From the NCBI GenBank assembly GCA_002841865.1, contig PHBD01000011.1, positions 62,001 to 126,000 of the forward strand: a DNA stretch of 64,000 nt. The letters are read 5' to 3'. Positions 1-9,621 of the stretch are shown piece after piece (position 1 is the stretch's first letter; every line of letters starts with the position of its first letter). The DNA is from Deltaproteobacteria bacterium HGW-Deltaproteobacteria-19 (GTDB taxonomy: Bacteria > Desulfobacterota > Syntrophia > Syntrophales > PHBD01). A model generated the notes under the pieces. That model was not told the DNA's origin. It saw only the letters and a program-made list of their open reading frames with translations, and searched no databases. The position numbers were made by a program, and so were the translations under genes.

Positions 1-2
1 TG

Positions 3-440
3 GTCACACATTTCGTCTACTCCCAGGAGCCCGACGTGTCCCGGTTCGGGTGGGCGAAGGCGGGCCGGATGGCCTTCGAGGAGTCGGGACTCACCGTGGC
101 GGACATGGACCTCGCCGAGATCTACGACTCCTACCCCATCTTCCAGATCATCGGCTTCGAGGAGTTGGGGTTCTGCAGGCGTGGTGAAGGAGGAGAGATC
201 TTCCTCCGGGGCGACACCTGGCCGGGAGGCCGGATTCCCTGCACCACCAACGGCGGCATGCTCTCCCAGGGCCACACGGGAGCCGGTGGTTCCGTAGCGA
301 TCCTCGTGGAGACGGTCCGGCAGCTCATGGGCAAGGCGGGAGAGCGCCAGGTGCCGAACGCCCGGTTTGCCGTGGAGACGGCTGTGGGCGGGACCTATAT
401 GGACGCCCAAGTGTCCATTCTCGGAACAGAGATCCCTTAG
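3..440 (+). CDS. Thiolase-family protein, C-terminal part (5' end outside window)
   Basis: The frame is open from the window edge, so the N-terminus is missing and the first visible residues read VTHFVYSQEPDVSRFG. The visible 145 residues match the C-terminal half of SCP2-type thiolases: the DLAEIYDSYP segment and the TNGGMLSQGHTGAGG block that carries the catalytic-loop His and the Gly-rich turn. Such thiolases cleave or form 3-oxoacyl-CoA esters in the cytoplasm. It ends 14 bp before an OB-fold/Zn-ribbon gene. That pairing is known for acyl-CoA thiolase/aldolase partners such as BbsA-BbsB and Ltp2-type enzymes, so the two products probably form one complex. The substrate cannot be told from the sequence. 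Confidence 0.88.
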   Translation, partial: VTHFVYSQEPDVSRFGWAKAGRMAFEESGLTVADMDLAEIYDSYPIFQIIGFEELGFCRRGEGGEIFLRGDTWPGGRIPCTTNGGMLSQGHTGAGGSVAILVETVRQLMGKAGERQVPNARFAVETAVGGTYMDAQVSILGTEIP

Positions 441-454
441 AGAGGAGGAACGAC

Positions 455-871
455 ATGGACGCACCGAAGAAACCCGTCCCCGTGGTGAACCCCTGGGCGA
501 AGCCCTTCTGGGACGCCGCAAAGGAAGAACGGTTCATCATCCAGAAGTGTGCGGATTGCGGAAAATACATCTTCTATCCGCGGATCGCCTGTCCCCACTG
601 CTTTTCCGACGCCGTCGAGTGGTTTCCCGCCTCGGGACGGGCAACCGTCTACACCTACACCGTTGTCGAGAGCAACGCCCCCTCGGCCTTCATCGCCGAC
701 ATGCCCTATGTCATTGCCGTGGTCCGGCTGGAGGAGGGAGGGGTCCAGATGCTGACCAACATCGTGGGCTGCAAGCCCGAGGATGTCCGTTGCGACATGC
801 CCGTGGAGGTCGTCTTCGAGAAGCTGAACGACGACTTCAATCTGCCCAAGTTCCGACCCGCGGCGAAGTAA
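455..871 (+). CDS. DUF35 OB-fold / Zn-ribbon acyl-CoA-binding partner protein
   Basis: 138 residues. Near residues 30-50 it has the rubredoxin-like zinc ribbon CADCGKYIFYPRIACPHC (two CxxC pairs), followed by an OB-fold typical of the DUF35 family. Members bind CoA esters and act as obligatory small subunits of thiolases, aldolases and HMG-CoA-synthase-like enzymes. The start ATG has a clear AGAGGAGG ribosome-binding site about 6 bp upstream. The gene sits between the thiolase and a MaoC hydratase, so it most likely partners the thiolase. Family assignment is firm; the partner is inferred from order. Confidence 0.88.
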   Translation: MDAPKKPVPVVNPWAKPFWDAAKEERFIIQKCADCGKYIFYPRIACPHCFSDAVEWFPASGRATVYTYTVVESNAPSAFIADMPYVIAVVRLEEGGVQMLTNIVGCKPEDVRCDMPVEVVFEKLNDDFNLPKFRPAAK

Positions 872-903
872 GCGGACCGTCGGGACCGGGAAAGGAGAAA
901 GCC

Positions 904-1359
904 ATGCCTGACAAGTACTGGGAAGATTTCGACCCGGGATTCCATTTCCAGACCCCCTGCATCACCGTCACGGAGACCCACGTGGTGAACTGGGCGGGCC
1001 TTACCATGGACTTCTATCCGCTTCACACGGATGAGGTCTACGCCCAGAAGACGGTCTTCAAGGGGCGGATCGCCCACGGCCCGCTGATCTTCGGGCTCGC
1101 GGTGGGACTGGCGGCGCAGGCCAGGATCGAAGGCGGCGCCATGATCGCCTGGATGGGGACGGACAACATGCGCATGTTCGCCCCCGTGAAGCTGGGCGAC
1201 ACGATCACGGTCCATATTGCCGTAAAGGACAAGAAGGAAACGGCCAAGCCGGCCCAGGGATTCCAGGTCTGGCATTACGAAGTTCGCAACCAGCGGGACG
1301 AGAAGGTCATGTCCCTCGACATGAACTTCCTCATGCACCGGCGGCCCCAGGCGGAATGA
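904..1359 (+). CDS. MaoC-family (R)-specific enoyl-CoA hydratase
   Basis: 151 residues with the hot-dog fold signature of MaoC dehydratases. The hydratase-2 motif region reads FYPLHTDEVYAQ (the Asp/His equivalent part) followed by GRIAHGPLIFGLAVGL. This enzyme class hydrates trans-2-enoyl-CoA or dehydrates 3-hydroxyacyl-CoA. The start ATG follows AAAGGAGAAAGCC. It lies 32 bp after the DUF35 gene and 37 bp before an acyl-CoA dehydrogenase, consistent with one transcript supplying the dehydrogenation, hydration and thiolysis steps of an acyl-CoA route. Confidence 0.87.
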   Translation: MPDKYWEDFDPGFHFQTPCITVTETHVVNWAGLTMDFYPLHTDEVYAQKTVFKGRIAHGPLIFGLAVGLAAQARIEGGAMIAWMGTDNMRMFAPVKLGDTITVHIAVKDKKETAKPAQGFQVWHYEVRNQRDEKVMSLDMNFLMHRRPQAE

Positions 1360-1396
1360 TGGAGCGGGGAGCCCGAGCGGAAAAGGAGACGGTGCG

Positions 1397-2539
1397 ATGG
1401 ACTTGAGCTTTACGGAACAGCAGAACGCCCTCAGGAAGACCGTCCGCGACTTTGTGGAGCGGGAGATGCCCCGGGAATGGGTCCGGGCCTTCGACGGCCG
1501 GGACGAGTTTCCCCACGATCTCGTCCGGAAATTCTGCGACCTGGACCTGGCACGGATCAACATCCCGAAAGAATACGGAGGAAAGGGGGGCGGCGTCCTC
1601 GACCTGATGATCCTCTTCGAGGAGATCTCCAAGCGCTTGGCGGTCCTCTCCTGGGCCCTGGGAAACATCCTTCTCTACGGCAATGAGATCATCACCGTCA
1701 ACGGCAGCGACGAGCAGAGGGCGAAGTATCTTCCCCGGCTTGCGAAGGGCGAGATCATGTTCAGCTTCGGCCTGACGGAGCCCAATGCCGGGTCCGATGC
1801 GGCGAGCATCCGGACGAAGGCCGTTCCGGAGGACGGCGGCTGGGTGATCAACGGCAACAAGATGTTCATCACCGGTGCCGGCGTGACGGACTACACCGTC
1901 ACCTTCACCCGGACAAGCGAGTCCAAGTACAACGGGATCACCGCCTTCATCGTCGACACGAAGCTGCCGGGATACAGCACGCGTCCCATCGAGAAGCTGG
2001 GCTACCACGGGTCCAACACCTGCGAGGTCAACTACGACAACGTCCGGGTCCGGCCCGAAGACATTCTCGGCGGCGAGAAGGGGCTGAACAACGGCTGGAA
2101 GCAGGAGATGAAGCTCCTCAACCAGGAGCGCCTCGTCCTGTCGTCCTGCTGCATCGGCATTGCCGAGGCGGCTTTCCGGGACGCCCTGGCCTTCGCCGCC
2201 GAAAAGATCAAACGGAGTGCCGGGACCGACACCCAGTCCATCCAGCACACCCTGGCGGAGATGGCGACGGACCTGGAGGCGATGCGACAGCTGGCCTATT
2301 CCGCTGCCTGGAAGGAAGTGCAGCGGATGCAGCCGGTCCTGGAGACCTCCATGTCCAAATACTTCTGCGCCGAGACAGCGAAAAAGATATGTCTCCGGGG
2401 GATCAACGTCATGGGGGAGGCGGGTTCCCTCATGGCCCACGACATGCAGCGCTATTTCCGGGACATCCTGATCCTGGCCATCGGCGGGGGAACGTCCCAG
2501 ATCCAGAAAAACATCCTGAGCAAGGTCCTGGGAATGTAA
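1397..2539 (+). CDS. Acyl-CoA dehydrogenase
   Basis: 380 residues, the normal length for a single-domain acyl-CoA dehydrogenase. The N-terminal helical domain begins DLSFTEQQNALRKTVRDF. The central segment MFSFGLTEPNAGSDAA is the conserved FAD/substrate-binding signature. The C-terminal part contains INVMGEAGSLMAHDMQRYFRD, where related enzymes have GGYGY..E..VQRLYRD. The enzyme would oxidise an acyl-CoA to the 2-enoyl-CoA using FAD and pass electrons to ETF. It has an AAAAGGAGACGG Shine-Dalgarno and follows the MaoC gene closely. The GGxGY motif is altered to NVMGEAG, so the substrate may be unusual. Confidence 0.9.
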   Translation: MDLSFTEQQNALRKTVRDFVEREMPREWVRAFDGRDEFPHDLVRKFCDLDLARINIPKEYGGKGGGVLDLMILFEEISKRLAVLSWALGNILLYGNEIITVNGSDEQRAKYLPRLAKGEIMFSFGLTEPNAGSDAASIRTKAVPEDGGWVINGNKMFITGAGVTDYTVTFTRTSESKYNGITAFIVDTKLPGYSTRPIEKLGYHGSNTCEVNYDNVRVRPEDILGGEKGLNNGWKQEMKLLNQERLVLSSCCIGIAEAAFRDALAFAAEKIKRSAGTDTQSIQHTLAEMATDLEAMRQLAYSAAWKEVQRMQPVLETSMSKYFCAETAKKICLRGINVMGEAGSLMAHDMQRYFRDILILAIGGGTSQIQKNILSKVLGM

Positions 2540-2754
2540 CGACGCCCCGGACTATGCCGTCCCGCCGGGAGGGGGAGAAGTATTCCCGGCGAGATCAAGG
2601 AGAGATTCAGAGAGAGGAAAAAAGAGGAAGCATGCGGAATCGGCCGGACGGGCGCGGGGGGGACCAAAGCGAAGGGCGTACCCGGGATGCGCACGGGCGG
2701 TGAGGGATGATTGCCACAATCACCGGGATTCAACATCGAAAAAAGGAGAGAACG

Positions 2755-4404
2755 ATGCAGAGAATCTGGGAACAAAACTGGCCCAAACAGGACCCCATGG
2801 TACCCCCCCTTCCCGCGGAGCCCATCTTCGAGCTGATCAGGAAGCAGGCGAAGATCCGGCCCGACAAGACGGCCATCCTGTTTTACGGACATGAAACGAC
2901 CTTCCGGGAACTGGACGACGCCACCGACCGCCTGGCCACGGCCCTCGTGAACATGGGCCTCAGGAAGGGCGACCGGATCGGCCTGTACTTCGAGAACTGC
3001 CCCCAGTTTGTCATCGGCTTCTACGGCATCCTGAAGATGGGCGGCATTGTCGTCAATGTCAGCCCCATGTACAAGCCGGACGAGCTCGAGTACGAGCTGA
3101 AGGATGCAGGTGTCGACACGATCATCATGGAGGACTTCTTCTGGCCCGTCCTGGAGCCCATCAAAGACAGATGCGGCCTGAAGAACGTCCTCGTCACGAG
3201 TTTCGCCGACTACCTGCCGGAGAAACCGGCGATCCCGCTGCACGCCTCCATGTCCACGGAGAAGAAAACCATCCCCGGAACCATCGATTTCAAGGGCCTC
3301 ATCGAGATGACGCCCCCCAATCCACCGAAGGTGGAGATCGACCTGAAAAACGACGTCGCCCTGCTCCAGTACACGGCAGGGACGACCGGATCCCCCAAGG
3401 GGGCCATGCTGACCCACGGCAACATGGCGGTCCACAATCTCGCGGTGCGCCACTACTACGAGTACACGGAAAACGACGTCCACCTGATCATCCTCCCCCT
3501 GTTCCACATCACCGGGCTGGATATCGCCATGAACCCGGCGCTGGCGGTGGGGAGCACCCTGATCCTCTTCGCCCGGTTCGACCTCCTTCCCATCCTGGAC
3601 ACGATCCAGAAGTACAAAGTCACCGGGTGGGTCACCATCACGCCCATCAACGTGGCCGTCTGCAACCTGCCGATCATCGGCAACTACAACCTGAAGTCCC
3701 TTCGCTTCGTCCTCTCCGGCGGCGCCCCGGTACCCCTGGAGATTCACAAGCGCTGGAAGGAGCTGACGGGGACTCATATCGTGGAGGGCTACGGCCTCTC
3801 CGAGTGCACGGGCGGCATCGTGGGCAACAACTGCCAGAAATTCTCGCCGGGCACCATCGGCAGCCCCGTGTACTGGCACGACGTAAAGATCGTCCATCCC
3901 GCCACGCCTGACAAGGAAGCCGGCATTGGTGAAGATGGCGAACTCTGGATCAAGGGGCCCTGCGTCATGAAGGGGTACTGGAACGCCCCGGAGCAGACGA
4001 AGAACACCATCACCTCCGACGGATATCTCATGACGGGGGACATGGTCACGGTGGACAAGGACGGCTGGTTCCGCATCGTCGGCCGGGCCAAGGAGATGAT
4101 CAAGGTCTCCGGGTTCTCCGTCTTCCTGGCGGAGATCGACGCCTTCCTGTACCAGCACCCGGCGATCGCCGAGGCGGCGGCAATCGGCGTTCCCCATCCC
4201 TACCGGGGAGAGGAGCCCAAGGCATACGTCGTCCTGAAGCCCGATTTCAAGGGCAAGGTCACCGAAAAGGAGATCATCGACTGGTGCAAGGACAAGATGG
4301 CGGCCTACAAGGTACCGGCCGCGGTCGCGTTCACGGACAGCCTGCCCAAGAGCGGGGCGGGAAAAGTCCTGCGGCGGCTGCTGGTGGAACAGGAGAAAAA
4401 ATAA
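2755..4404 (+). CDS. Long-chain acyl-CoA synthetase (AMP-forming)
   Basis: 549 residues from the ATG at 2755, chosen because AAAAAAGGAGAGAACG stands directly in front of it; an in-frame ATG at 2707 has no good site. The ANL superfamily motifs are all present: YTAGTTGSPKGAMLTHGN (phosphate loop), EGYGLSE, MTGDMVTVDKDGWF with the ribose-binding Asp, the hinge region GRAKEMIKVSG, and a C-terminal SGAGKVLRR with the catalytic Lys. It activates a carboxylic acid to acyl-AMP and then acyl-CoA. About 215 bp of non-coding sequence precede it. Confidence 0.92.
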   Translation: MQRIWEQNWPKQDPMVPPLPAEPIFELIRKQAKIRPDKTAILFYGHETTFRELDDATDRLATALVNMGLRKGDRIGLYFENCPQFVIGFYGILKMGGIVVNVSPMYKPDELEYELKDAGVDTIIMEDFFWPVLEPIKDRCGLKNVLVTSFADYLPEKPAIPLHASMSTEKKTIPGTIDFKGLIEMTPPNPPKVEIDLKNDVALLQYTAGTTGSPKGAMLTHGNMAVHNLAVRHYYEYTENDVHLIILPLFHITGLDIAMNPALAVGSTLILFARFDLLPILDTIQKYKVTGWVTITPINVAVCNLPIIGNYNLKSLRFVLSGGAPVPLEIHKRWKELTGTHIVEGYGLSECTGGIVGNNCQKFSPGTIGSPVYWHDVKIVHPATPDKEAGIGEDGELWIKGPCVMKGYWNAPEQTKNTITSDGYLMTGDMVTVDKDGWFRIVGRAKEMIKVSGFSVFLAEIDAFLYQHPAIAEAAAIGVPHPYRGEEPKAYVVLKPDFKGKVTEKEIIDWCKDKMAAYKVPAAVAFTDSLPKSGAGKVLRRLLVEQEKK

Positions 4405-4462
4405 ACCGGTTCCGGGGGGCCGGATCGTCCCCGGGCGATCCGGCCATCCGAAACGCGAAAGG

Positions 4463-6487
4463 ATGAAGGACATGGGAAAGGCGTTTACCAGTGAGGATCA
4501 GGGCGGCATCGCCGTCATCCGGATCGACGTGCCGGGAGAGGCCGTCAACACATGGACGAACGAGGCCATTGCCGGTTTTGAGGAGGCCCTGGCGAAACTG
4601 GAAAAAGACCGGTCCCGTTATCGCGGAGTTGTCTTCTATTCCGGGAAGTCGACGGGTTTCCATGCCGGCGCCAATCTGGACATGCTGGGGGGGCAGATGG
4701 ACATCAAGGCGTTTCGCTCCCGCCTGGCCCACTTCAACGATTTGTTCGCCCGCCTGGAAAACCTGGGTATCCCCACGGTGGCCGCCATCAGCGGCCCCTG
4801 CATGGGAGGCGGCTACGAGTTCGCCCTGGCCATGACGGCCCGGATTGCCGCGAACAGTCCCCGGACGCTGATCGGCCTCCCGGAATGCAACGTCGGGGTC
4901 ATCCCGGGAGGCGGCGGAACCCAGCGCCTGCCCCGGCTGATCGGCCTGTCCGCCCTGGAGATGATCGTCCGCGGCGCCGTCGTTCCCGCCGGCAAGGCCC
5001 TGGAATTCGGGCTGGTCGACCGGCTCTGCCCGGAAAAGGAGGATCTTCTGGAGAAGGCCAAGGCCTTTGCAAACGAGATCGGCCATGATGCGGGAGTACT
5101 CCGGCGGAGCGTGCCGGACCTCTCCGGGCTGGATGAAGCGGTCGCCGCGGCCCGCACCGTTGCCCGGAAAGCCTCCCGGGGCCGGGACCTGCCCGCACCC
5201 AGGCTGGCGATCAAGGCCATGCAGGAGGGGCTGAAGTGCTCTTCCCTCGCCGAGGGCCTGAAGATCGAGACGGAGTGCTTCCTCGATGTCCTGGGGACGC
5301 CCGAATGCAAGGGTTCCATCAACACCTTTTTCCTCAAGACTTACTCGGACAAGCCCCAGACCATGATCCCCAAGGGATTCCATCCCCGGCCCCTGAAAAA
5401 GCTGGCCGTTCTCGGCTTCGGGACCATGGGGCGCGGAATCATCATTGATATGCTCCGGCGCTTACAGGTGCCGGTCGTGGTGAAGGACCTTCCCGAGGCC
5501 CTGGAGCCGGGGAAGGCGTTTGTAAGAAAGATCCTGGATGGCATGGCGGCGAAGGGCCAGCTTAAAAAATCCGTGGACGACCTCATCGGGCTGCTCAAGC
5601 CGGTGTCGGAATGGACGGCCGATTTCGCCGATGTCGATCTCGTCATCGAGGCTGTTTTCGAGGATCCCGCCGTAAAGGAGCAGGTCTACGGGGACCTCTG
5701 CAAGGCTGTTTCGGAGGGTTGCCTGATCGTAAGCAATACATCGAGCCTGCCGGTAGACCGGCTGGCCAGGAGCGTAACGTCTCCACAGCGCTTTCTCGGC
5801 GCCCATTTCTTCTCTCCCGTCTGGCGGATGGAGCTCCTGGAGATCATCCGGGGAAAGGAGACAGCGGACGACGCGGTCTACAACCTCCTGAACCTTGCCG
5901 CCGGCCTGCGGAAGCGTCCCATCGTCTGCAACGATAATCCTGGTTTCGTCGTCAACGCCATGTTATTTCCATATTTCATCAAGGCATACGAACTGCTGGG
6001 GGAGGGGGTGCCCATGGACGCCGTGGACGAGGCGATGATGCGGTTCGGCCTCCCCGTCGGCCCGATCCGTCTCACCGATGAGGTGGGGATCGACGTGTCT
6101 TACCTGGTTCTCACCAAATCCCTGGGACGGAAGGCGCCGATGGCGCTGGAGAATGTCTACAAGGCGGGCCGCTTCGGCCGGAACAAGAACGGAAAGGGTT
6201 TCTACACGAAGGAGGGAGCCGTCGATCCCGAGGCGCTTCCCCTCGTCAATCCGCAGGGACTGAAGAAGGAAATGAGCGTCGAGTCCCTCCAGGAGATGCT
6301 CTTTCTTCCCTTCGTGGAGACGGGAAAGGAACTGCTCGACAAGGGTGTCGTCAAGGGGCCCCGAGCTGTCGATATTGGCGCCATCTGGGGAATCGGCTTC
6401 CCCGCCGACAAGGGCGGACCGTTGAAATGGGCCGACCTGACCGGGTTGAGCGGGAAGCTTTATAAACGGAACTTTTACAAGGGTTGA
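4463..6487 (+). CDS. Fused enoyl-CoA hydratase / 3-hydroxyacyl-CoA dehydrogenase
   Basis: 674 residues in the FadJ/FadB-type order. Residues 1 to about 200 are crotonase, with the oxyanion-hole segment ISGPCMGGGYEFALA and the catalytic stretch PECNVGVIPGGGGTQRLPR. From about residue 300 comes the 3-hydroxyacyl-CoA dehydrogenase, with a Rossmann motif VLGFGTMGRG, the SNTSSLPV loop and the catalytic His in GAHFFSPVWRMELLEI, then the usual C-terminal helical domain (NDNPGFVVNAML). It catalyses hydration and NAD-dependent oxidation in beta-oxidation. An ATG at 4472 is an alternative start with AAGGA spacing at least as good. Confidence 0.93.
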   Translation: MKDMGKAFTSEDQGGIAVIRIDVPGEAVNTWTNEAIAGFEEALAKLEKDRSRYRGVVFYSGKSTGFHAGANLDMLGGQMDIKAFRSRLAHFNDLFARLENLGIPTVAAISGPCMGGGYEFALAMTARIAANSPRTLIGLPECNVGVIPGGGGTQRLPRLIGLSALEMIVRGAVVPAGKALEFGLVDRLCPEKEDLLEKAKAFANEIGHDAGVLRRSVPDLSGLDEAVAAARTVARKASRGRDLPAPRLAIKAMQEGLKCSSLAEGLKIETECFLDVLGTPECKGSINTFFLKTYSDKPQTMIPKGFHPRPLKKLAVLGFGTMGRGIIIDMLRRLQVPVVVKDLPEALEPGKAFVRKILDGMAAKGQLKKSVDDLIGLLKPVSEWTADFADVDLVIEAVFEDPAVKEQVYGDLCKAVSEGCLIVSNTSSLPVDRLARSVTSPQRFLGAHFFSPVWRMELLEIIRGKETADDAVYNLLNLAAGLRKRPIVCNDNPGFVVNAMLFPYFIKAYELLGEGVPMDAVDEAMMRFGLPVGPIRLTDEVGIDVSYLVLTKSLGRKAPMALENVYKAGRFGRNKNGKGFYTKEGAVDPEALPLVNPQGLKKEMSVESLQEMLFLPFVETGKELLDKGVVKGPRAVDIGAIWGIGFPADKGGPLKWADLTGLSGKLYKRNFYKG

Positions 6488-6568
6488 GCCCGGTGCCGTG
6501 AACGCACCGGAACGTTCAGGAAACCCCCGACCGGAGCCCGGCGGGGGGAAAACAGAGGAGGTTGAGCG

Positions 6569-8143
6569 ATGATATTCGGCACGACGGTCGGAGAGATGTA
6601 TGACCGGTGCGTCATGAATTTCAGGCACCGGGTGGCCATGAAGTACCATGACGAATCGTACACATACGATGAAATGCAGAAGGCGGCCTACAGCCTGGCG
6701 AATGCGCTGACGAAGCTGGGGCTGAAAAAGGGGGACACGACGGCGTTCCTGATGGCCAACTGTCCCGAGTACATCTCCTGCGAGTACGCCCTGGCGAAGA
6801 TCGGCGTGATCCGGGTGCCCCTGGCGGTCCTGCTGACCAACGACGACCACGTGTTCATGATGAACCACGCGGAGTGCAAGGCGATCATCTACCATGAAAA
6901 AATGGCGCCCCGCGTGATGGAGATGCTTCCCCGTCTCAAGACGGTCAAGCATTTGATCTGCATCGGCAAGGATCCCGGAAAGGTCGCCGAAGGCCATCTG
7001 CACCTCCAGACGCTCATCAAAGACCATCCCCCGGAGGTTCCCCACGTGGACATCGATGAGGAGGACCTGGCGGGGATCTTCTTCACCGGGGGGACGACCG
7101 GGCTTCCCAAGGGGGTCATGCTCTCCCACCGGGCCTGGATCGGCACGTACATCACCGAAATGCTGGAGCTGGGATTCGGCTACGACGAGGTCTTCGCCTT
7201 CGCGACGCCCCTCACGCACGCGGGGGGGTGCCTGATGATTCCCATCATGATCCGCCGCGGGGTGTGTGTCATCCTTGACGGGTTCGATCCCAAGAGTTTT
7301 CTCGATGCCGTCCAGAGGCACGGGGTGACCTCGACGTTTGTGGTACCTACGATGATCTATGCCCTGCTCGATTACCCGGACCTCAAGAAATATGACGTCT
7401 CGAGCCTCCGGAACATCGTCTATGGGGCCGCCGCGATTGCGCCGGAGCGGCTGAAGCAGGCCATCGGCACGTTCGGGCCGATCTTCACGCAGCTCTACGG
7501 CCAGACCGAGGCGCCCATGATGATCAGCGCCCTGCCGCGGGAAGAGCATGTCATCGAAGACCCGGAGAAGGAACGGCAACTCTTCAGCTCCTGCGGGAGG
7601 CCGACGTTTCCGGCGATCGTCCGGCTCGTCGATGGCGACGGGAACGACGTGCCCCGGGGCGAGGTGGGGGACATCGTCTGCAGGCACATCAACGTCATGA
7701 GCGGCTACTGGAAGAACCCCGAGGCCACGGCCGAGGCCATCCGGGACGGCTGGCTCTGGACGGGCGACATGGCCAGGATGGACGAGGAGGGGTTCCTCTA
7801 CATCGTGGACCGCTCCAAGGACATGGTCGTCAGCGGCGGTTTCAACATCTTCCCGCGGGAGATCGAGGACGTGCTTTTCGAGCATCCCGCCGTGAAGGGG
7901 GCGGCCGTCATCGGCGTTCCCGACGAGAGGTGGGGAGAGTCGGTCAAGGCGATCGTCGTCCTCCATGAGGGCAAGAACGCCACCGAGAAGGACCTGATCA
8001 ACTTCGTAAAAGAGCGCAAGGGGAGCCTTATCTGTCCCAAGACGGTTGAGTTCTGGGATGCCATCCCGCTGACCAACCTGGGGAAGGTCGACAAGAAAAA
8101 GATCCGTGAGCGCTTCTGGAAGGGTTACGAGCGCAGGGTCTGA
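6569..8143 (+). CDS. AMP-dependent acyl-CoA synthetase/ligase
   Basis: 524 residues, second ligase of the cluster. It shows FFTGGTTGLPKGVMLSHRA (phosphate loop), QLYGQTEAPM, WTGDMARMDEEGFLYIVDR with the hinge SKDMVVSGGFNIFPREIE, and a C-terminal NLGKVDKKKIRE Lys motif. FFTGGTTG replaces the more common YTSGTTG, which is tolerated in this family. The start ATG follows GAGGAGGTTGAGCG. It lies 81 bp downstream of the hydratase/dehydrogenase fusion and 72 bp upstream of another acyl-CoA dehydrogenase. The acid it activates is unknown. Confidence 0.92.
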   Translation: MIFGTTVGEMYDRCVMNFRHRVAMKYHDESYTYDEMQKAAYSLANALTKLGLKKGDTTAFLMANCPEYISCEYALAKIGVIRVPLAVLLTNDDHVFMMNHAECKAIIYHEKMAPRVMEMLPRLKTVKHLICIGKDPGKVAEGHLHLQTLIKDHPPEVPHVDIDEEDLAGIFFTGGTTGLPKGVMLSHRAWIGTYITEMLELGFGYDEVFAFATPLTHAGGCLMIPIMIRRGVCVILDGFDPKSFLDAVQRHGVTSTFVVPTMIYALLDYPDLKKYDVSSLRNIVYGAAAIAPERLKQAIGTFGPIFTQLYGQTEAPMMISALPREEHVIEDPEKERQLFSSCGRPTFPAIVRLVDGDGNDVPRGEVGDIVCRHINVMSGYWKNPEATAEAIRDGWLWTGDMARMDEEGFLYIVDRSKDMVVSGGFNIFPREIEDVLFEHPAVKGAAVIGVPDERWGESVKAIVVLHEGKNATEKDLINFVKERKGSLICPKTVEFWDAIPLTNLGKVDKKKIRERFWKGYERRV

Positions 8144-8215
8144 GACGCGGGAGAGCCCAAGCCTGTTCCGATACGGGCGAAGGGGCGTTGCGGAGAGCCT
8201 GAAAGGGAGTTCAAG

Positions 8216-9370
8216 ATGGATTTCAGACTGACGGAAGAACAGGAAGTAATCAGGGATACAATCCGCCGGTTCATCGTTCGGGAATGCACCCGGGATGCGG
8301 CCCGGGAGGCGGATGGAAAAGGGGACTTTCCGGAAAAGCTGTACCGCCCCCTTGCCGACAACGGGTTCTGCGGTCTCGTGGTACCCGAGATGTACGGCGG
8401 AGGAGGCCGGAACGTCCTGGCGGCGGCAGTCATCATCGAGGAGCTGTCGGCTGTCTACCCGGCCCTGGCAGGTGCCTTCGCGGCCTGCGCCCTCGGGGGA
8501 GGAAAGAACCTGAGCGATCTGGGCAGCCCGGGGCAGAGGGAACGCCATCTGCCGACCGTTGTCGACGGATCCGCACTGTTTGCCGGTGCCATCCTGGAGC
8601 CGGATGCAGGTTACGGCCGGTTTGCCGTCGGAATGACGGCCACCCCGAAGGGGGACGGATTCCTGCTCAGCGGAGCGAAAAAGTTTGTCCGCCTGGCCGG
8701 TCGGGCCACCACGATCCTGACCCTGGCCAAAACAAACTCCGGGAACTCTCCCCGGGATGGACTTTCCTTCTTCCTGGTGGACGCGAAGAGCCCGGGAGTA
8801 ACGGCCGGGGCGACGAATCTGGTCGGGACTGCAAGCCTCGGTATCGGTGAGGTCCGGTTCGAGAACGTCACCGTTTCCCGGGAGGACGTCCTGGGGGGGG
8901 CGGAAGGTCTGAATCAGGGCTATAAGCAGTGGGAAGTGCTCCAGGAAGCGGAGCATCTGGAGGTTGCCGCCTGCGGCCTGGGGCTTGCCCAGGGAGCGTA
9001 CGACTACGCCGTTCAGTACGCGAGGGAGCGGGTCCAGTTCGGCCGTCCCATCATTGCCTTCAGCGCCGTGAAAGACATGCTTGTAGACATGGCCGTGCGC
9101 ATCCGGTCAACCCGTCTCGTCACTCTCCAGGCCGCCTGCCTCGCGGACGAGGAAAAGCGCTGCGCCGTGGAAGCGATGACGGCGCGGATCCTGGCCGTGG
9201 AGACGGCCCGGAAGGCCTCGATGGACGGAGTGCAGGTTCTCGGGGGATACGGGTACACGATGGAATACGACGCCCAGCGCTATGTGCGGGACGCCATGGT
9301 CCTCCTCGGCGGGGCAAGTCCGCAGGAGATGCTCCGGGAAGACCTCGGGGAGCTCCTGGGGCTGGGTTGA
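8216..9370 (+). CDS. Acyl-CoA dehydrogenase
   Basis: 384 residues. The N-terminal helical domain begins DFRLTEEQEVIRDTIRRF. The C-terminal half shows GLAQGAYDYAVQYARERVQFGRPI and the classic QVLGGYGYTMEYDAQRYVRDA block. The loop that usually reads T(E)PxAGSD is degenerate here (ILEPDAGYGRF), so substrate or ETF handling may differ from the 1397-2539 paralogue. It is FAD-dependent and oxidises acyl-CoA at C2-C3. A GAAAGGGAGTTCAAG site precedes the ATG. It is the last gene before a 250-bp gap and the third ligase. Confidence 0.9.
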   Translation: MDFRLTEEQEVIRDTIRRFIVRECTRDAAREADGKGDFPEKLYRPLADNGFCGLVVPEMYGGGGRNVLAAAVIIEELSAVYPALAGAFAACALGGGKNLSDLGSPGQRERHLPTVVDGSALFAGAILEPDAGYGRFAVGMTATPKGDGFLLSGAKKFVRLAGRATTILTLAKTNSGNSPRDGLSFFLVDAKSPGVTAGATNLVGTASLGIGEVRFENVTVSREDVLGGAEGLNQGYKQWEVLQEAEHLEVAACGLGLAQGAYDYAVQYARERVQFGRPIIAFSAVKDMLVDMAVRIRSTRLVTLQAACLADEEKRCAVEAMTARILAVETARKASMDGVQVLGGYGYTMEYDAQRYVRDAMVLLGGASPQEMLREDLGELLGLG

Positions 9371-9621
9371 CTCCGGAGGAACGAAGTCTTTTGATCCGCC
9401 CGCAATCACGGATTATTCATCTCCATCCTGCGGGAAGAAGGTTACACCAGCGACCATAATTGCCTGATGCCGGTTGACGGACGGCAAAGGCGGGGACCCC
9501 GGGTCCCGGGCGCCATCCCTCCCGGATGGCGTTGACGGAGAAGTGTTCCCTGTGCACGTCCGGATCGGTCCGGGCGGCGAGGGGAGCATCGAATCCCCGG
9601 GAAAACGAGAAAGGAGAGCAG

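Noticed and set aside
2452-4473. Long minus-strand open frames opposite the acyl-CoA genes
   Set aside because: These are shadows produced by high-GC codon bias; the plus-strand frames carry all the conserved motifs and ribosome-binding sites.
5963-8956. 997-codon minus-strand open frame
   Set aside because: Lies antisense to three well-supported genes, spans their gaps, and encodes a low-complexity Arg/Gly/Pro/Asp-rich sequence without motifs.
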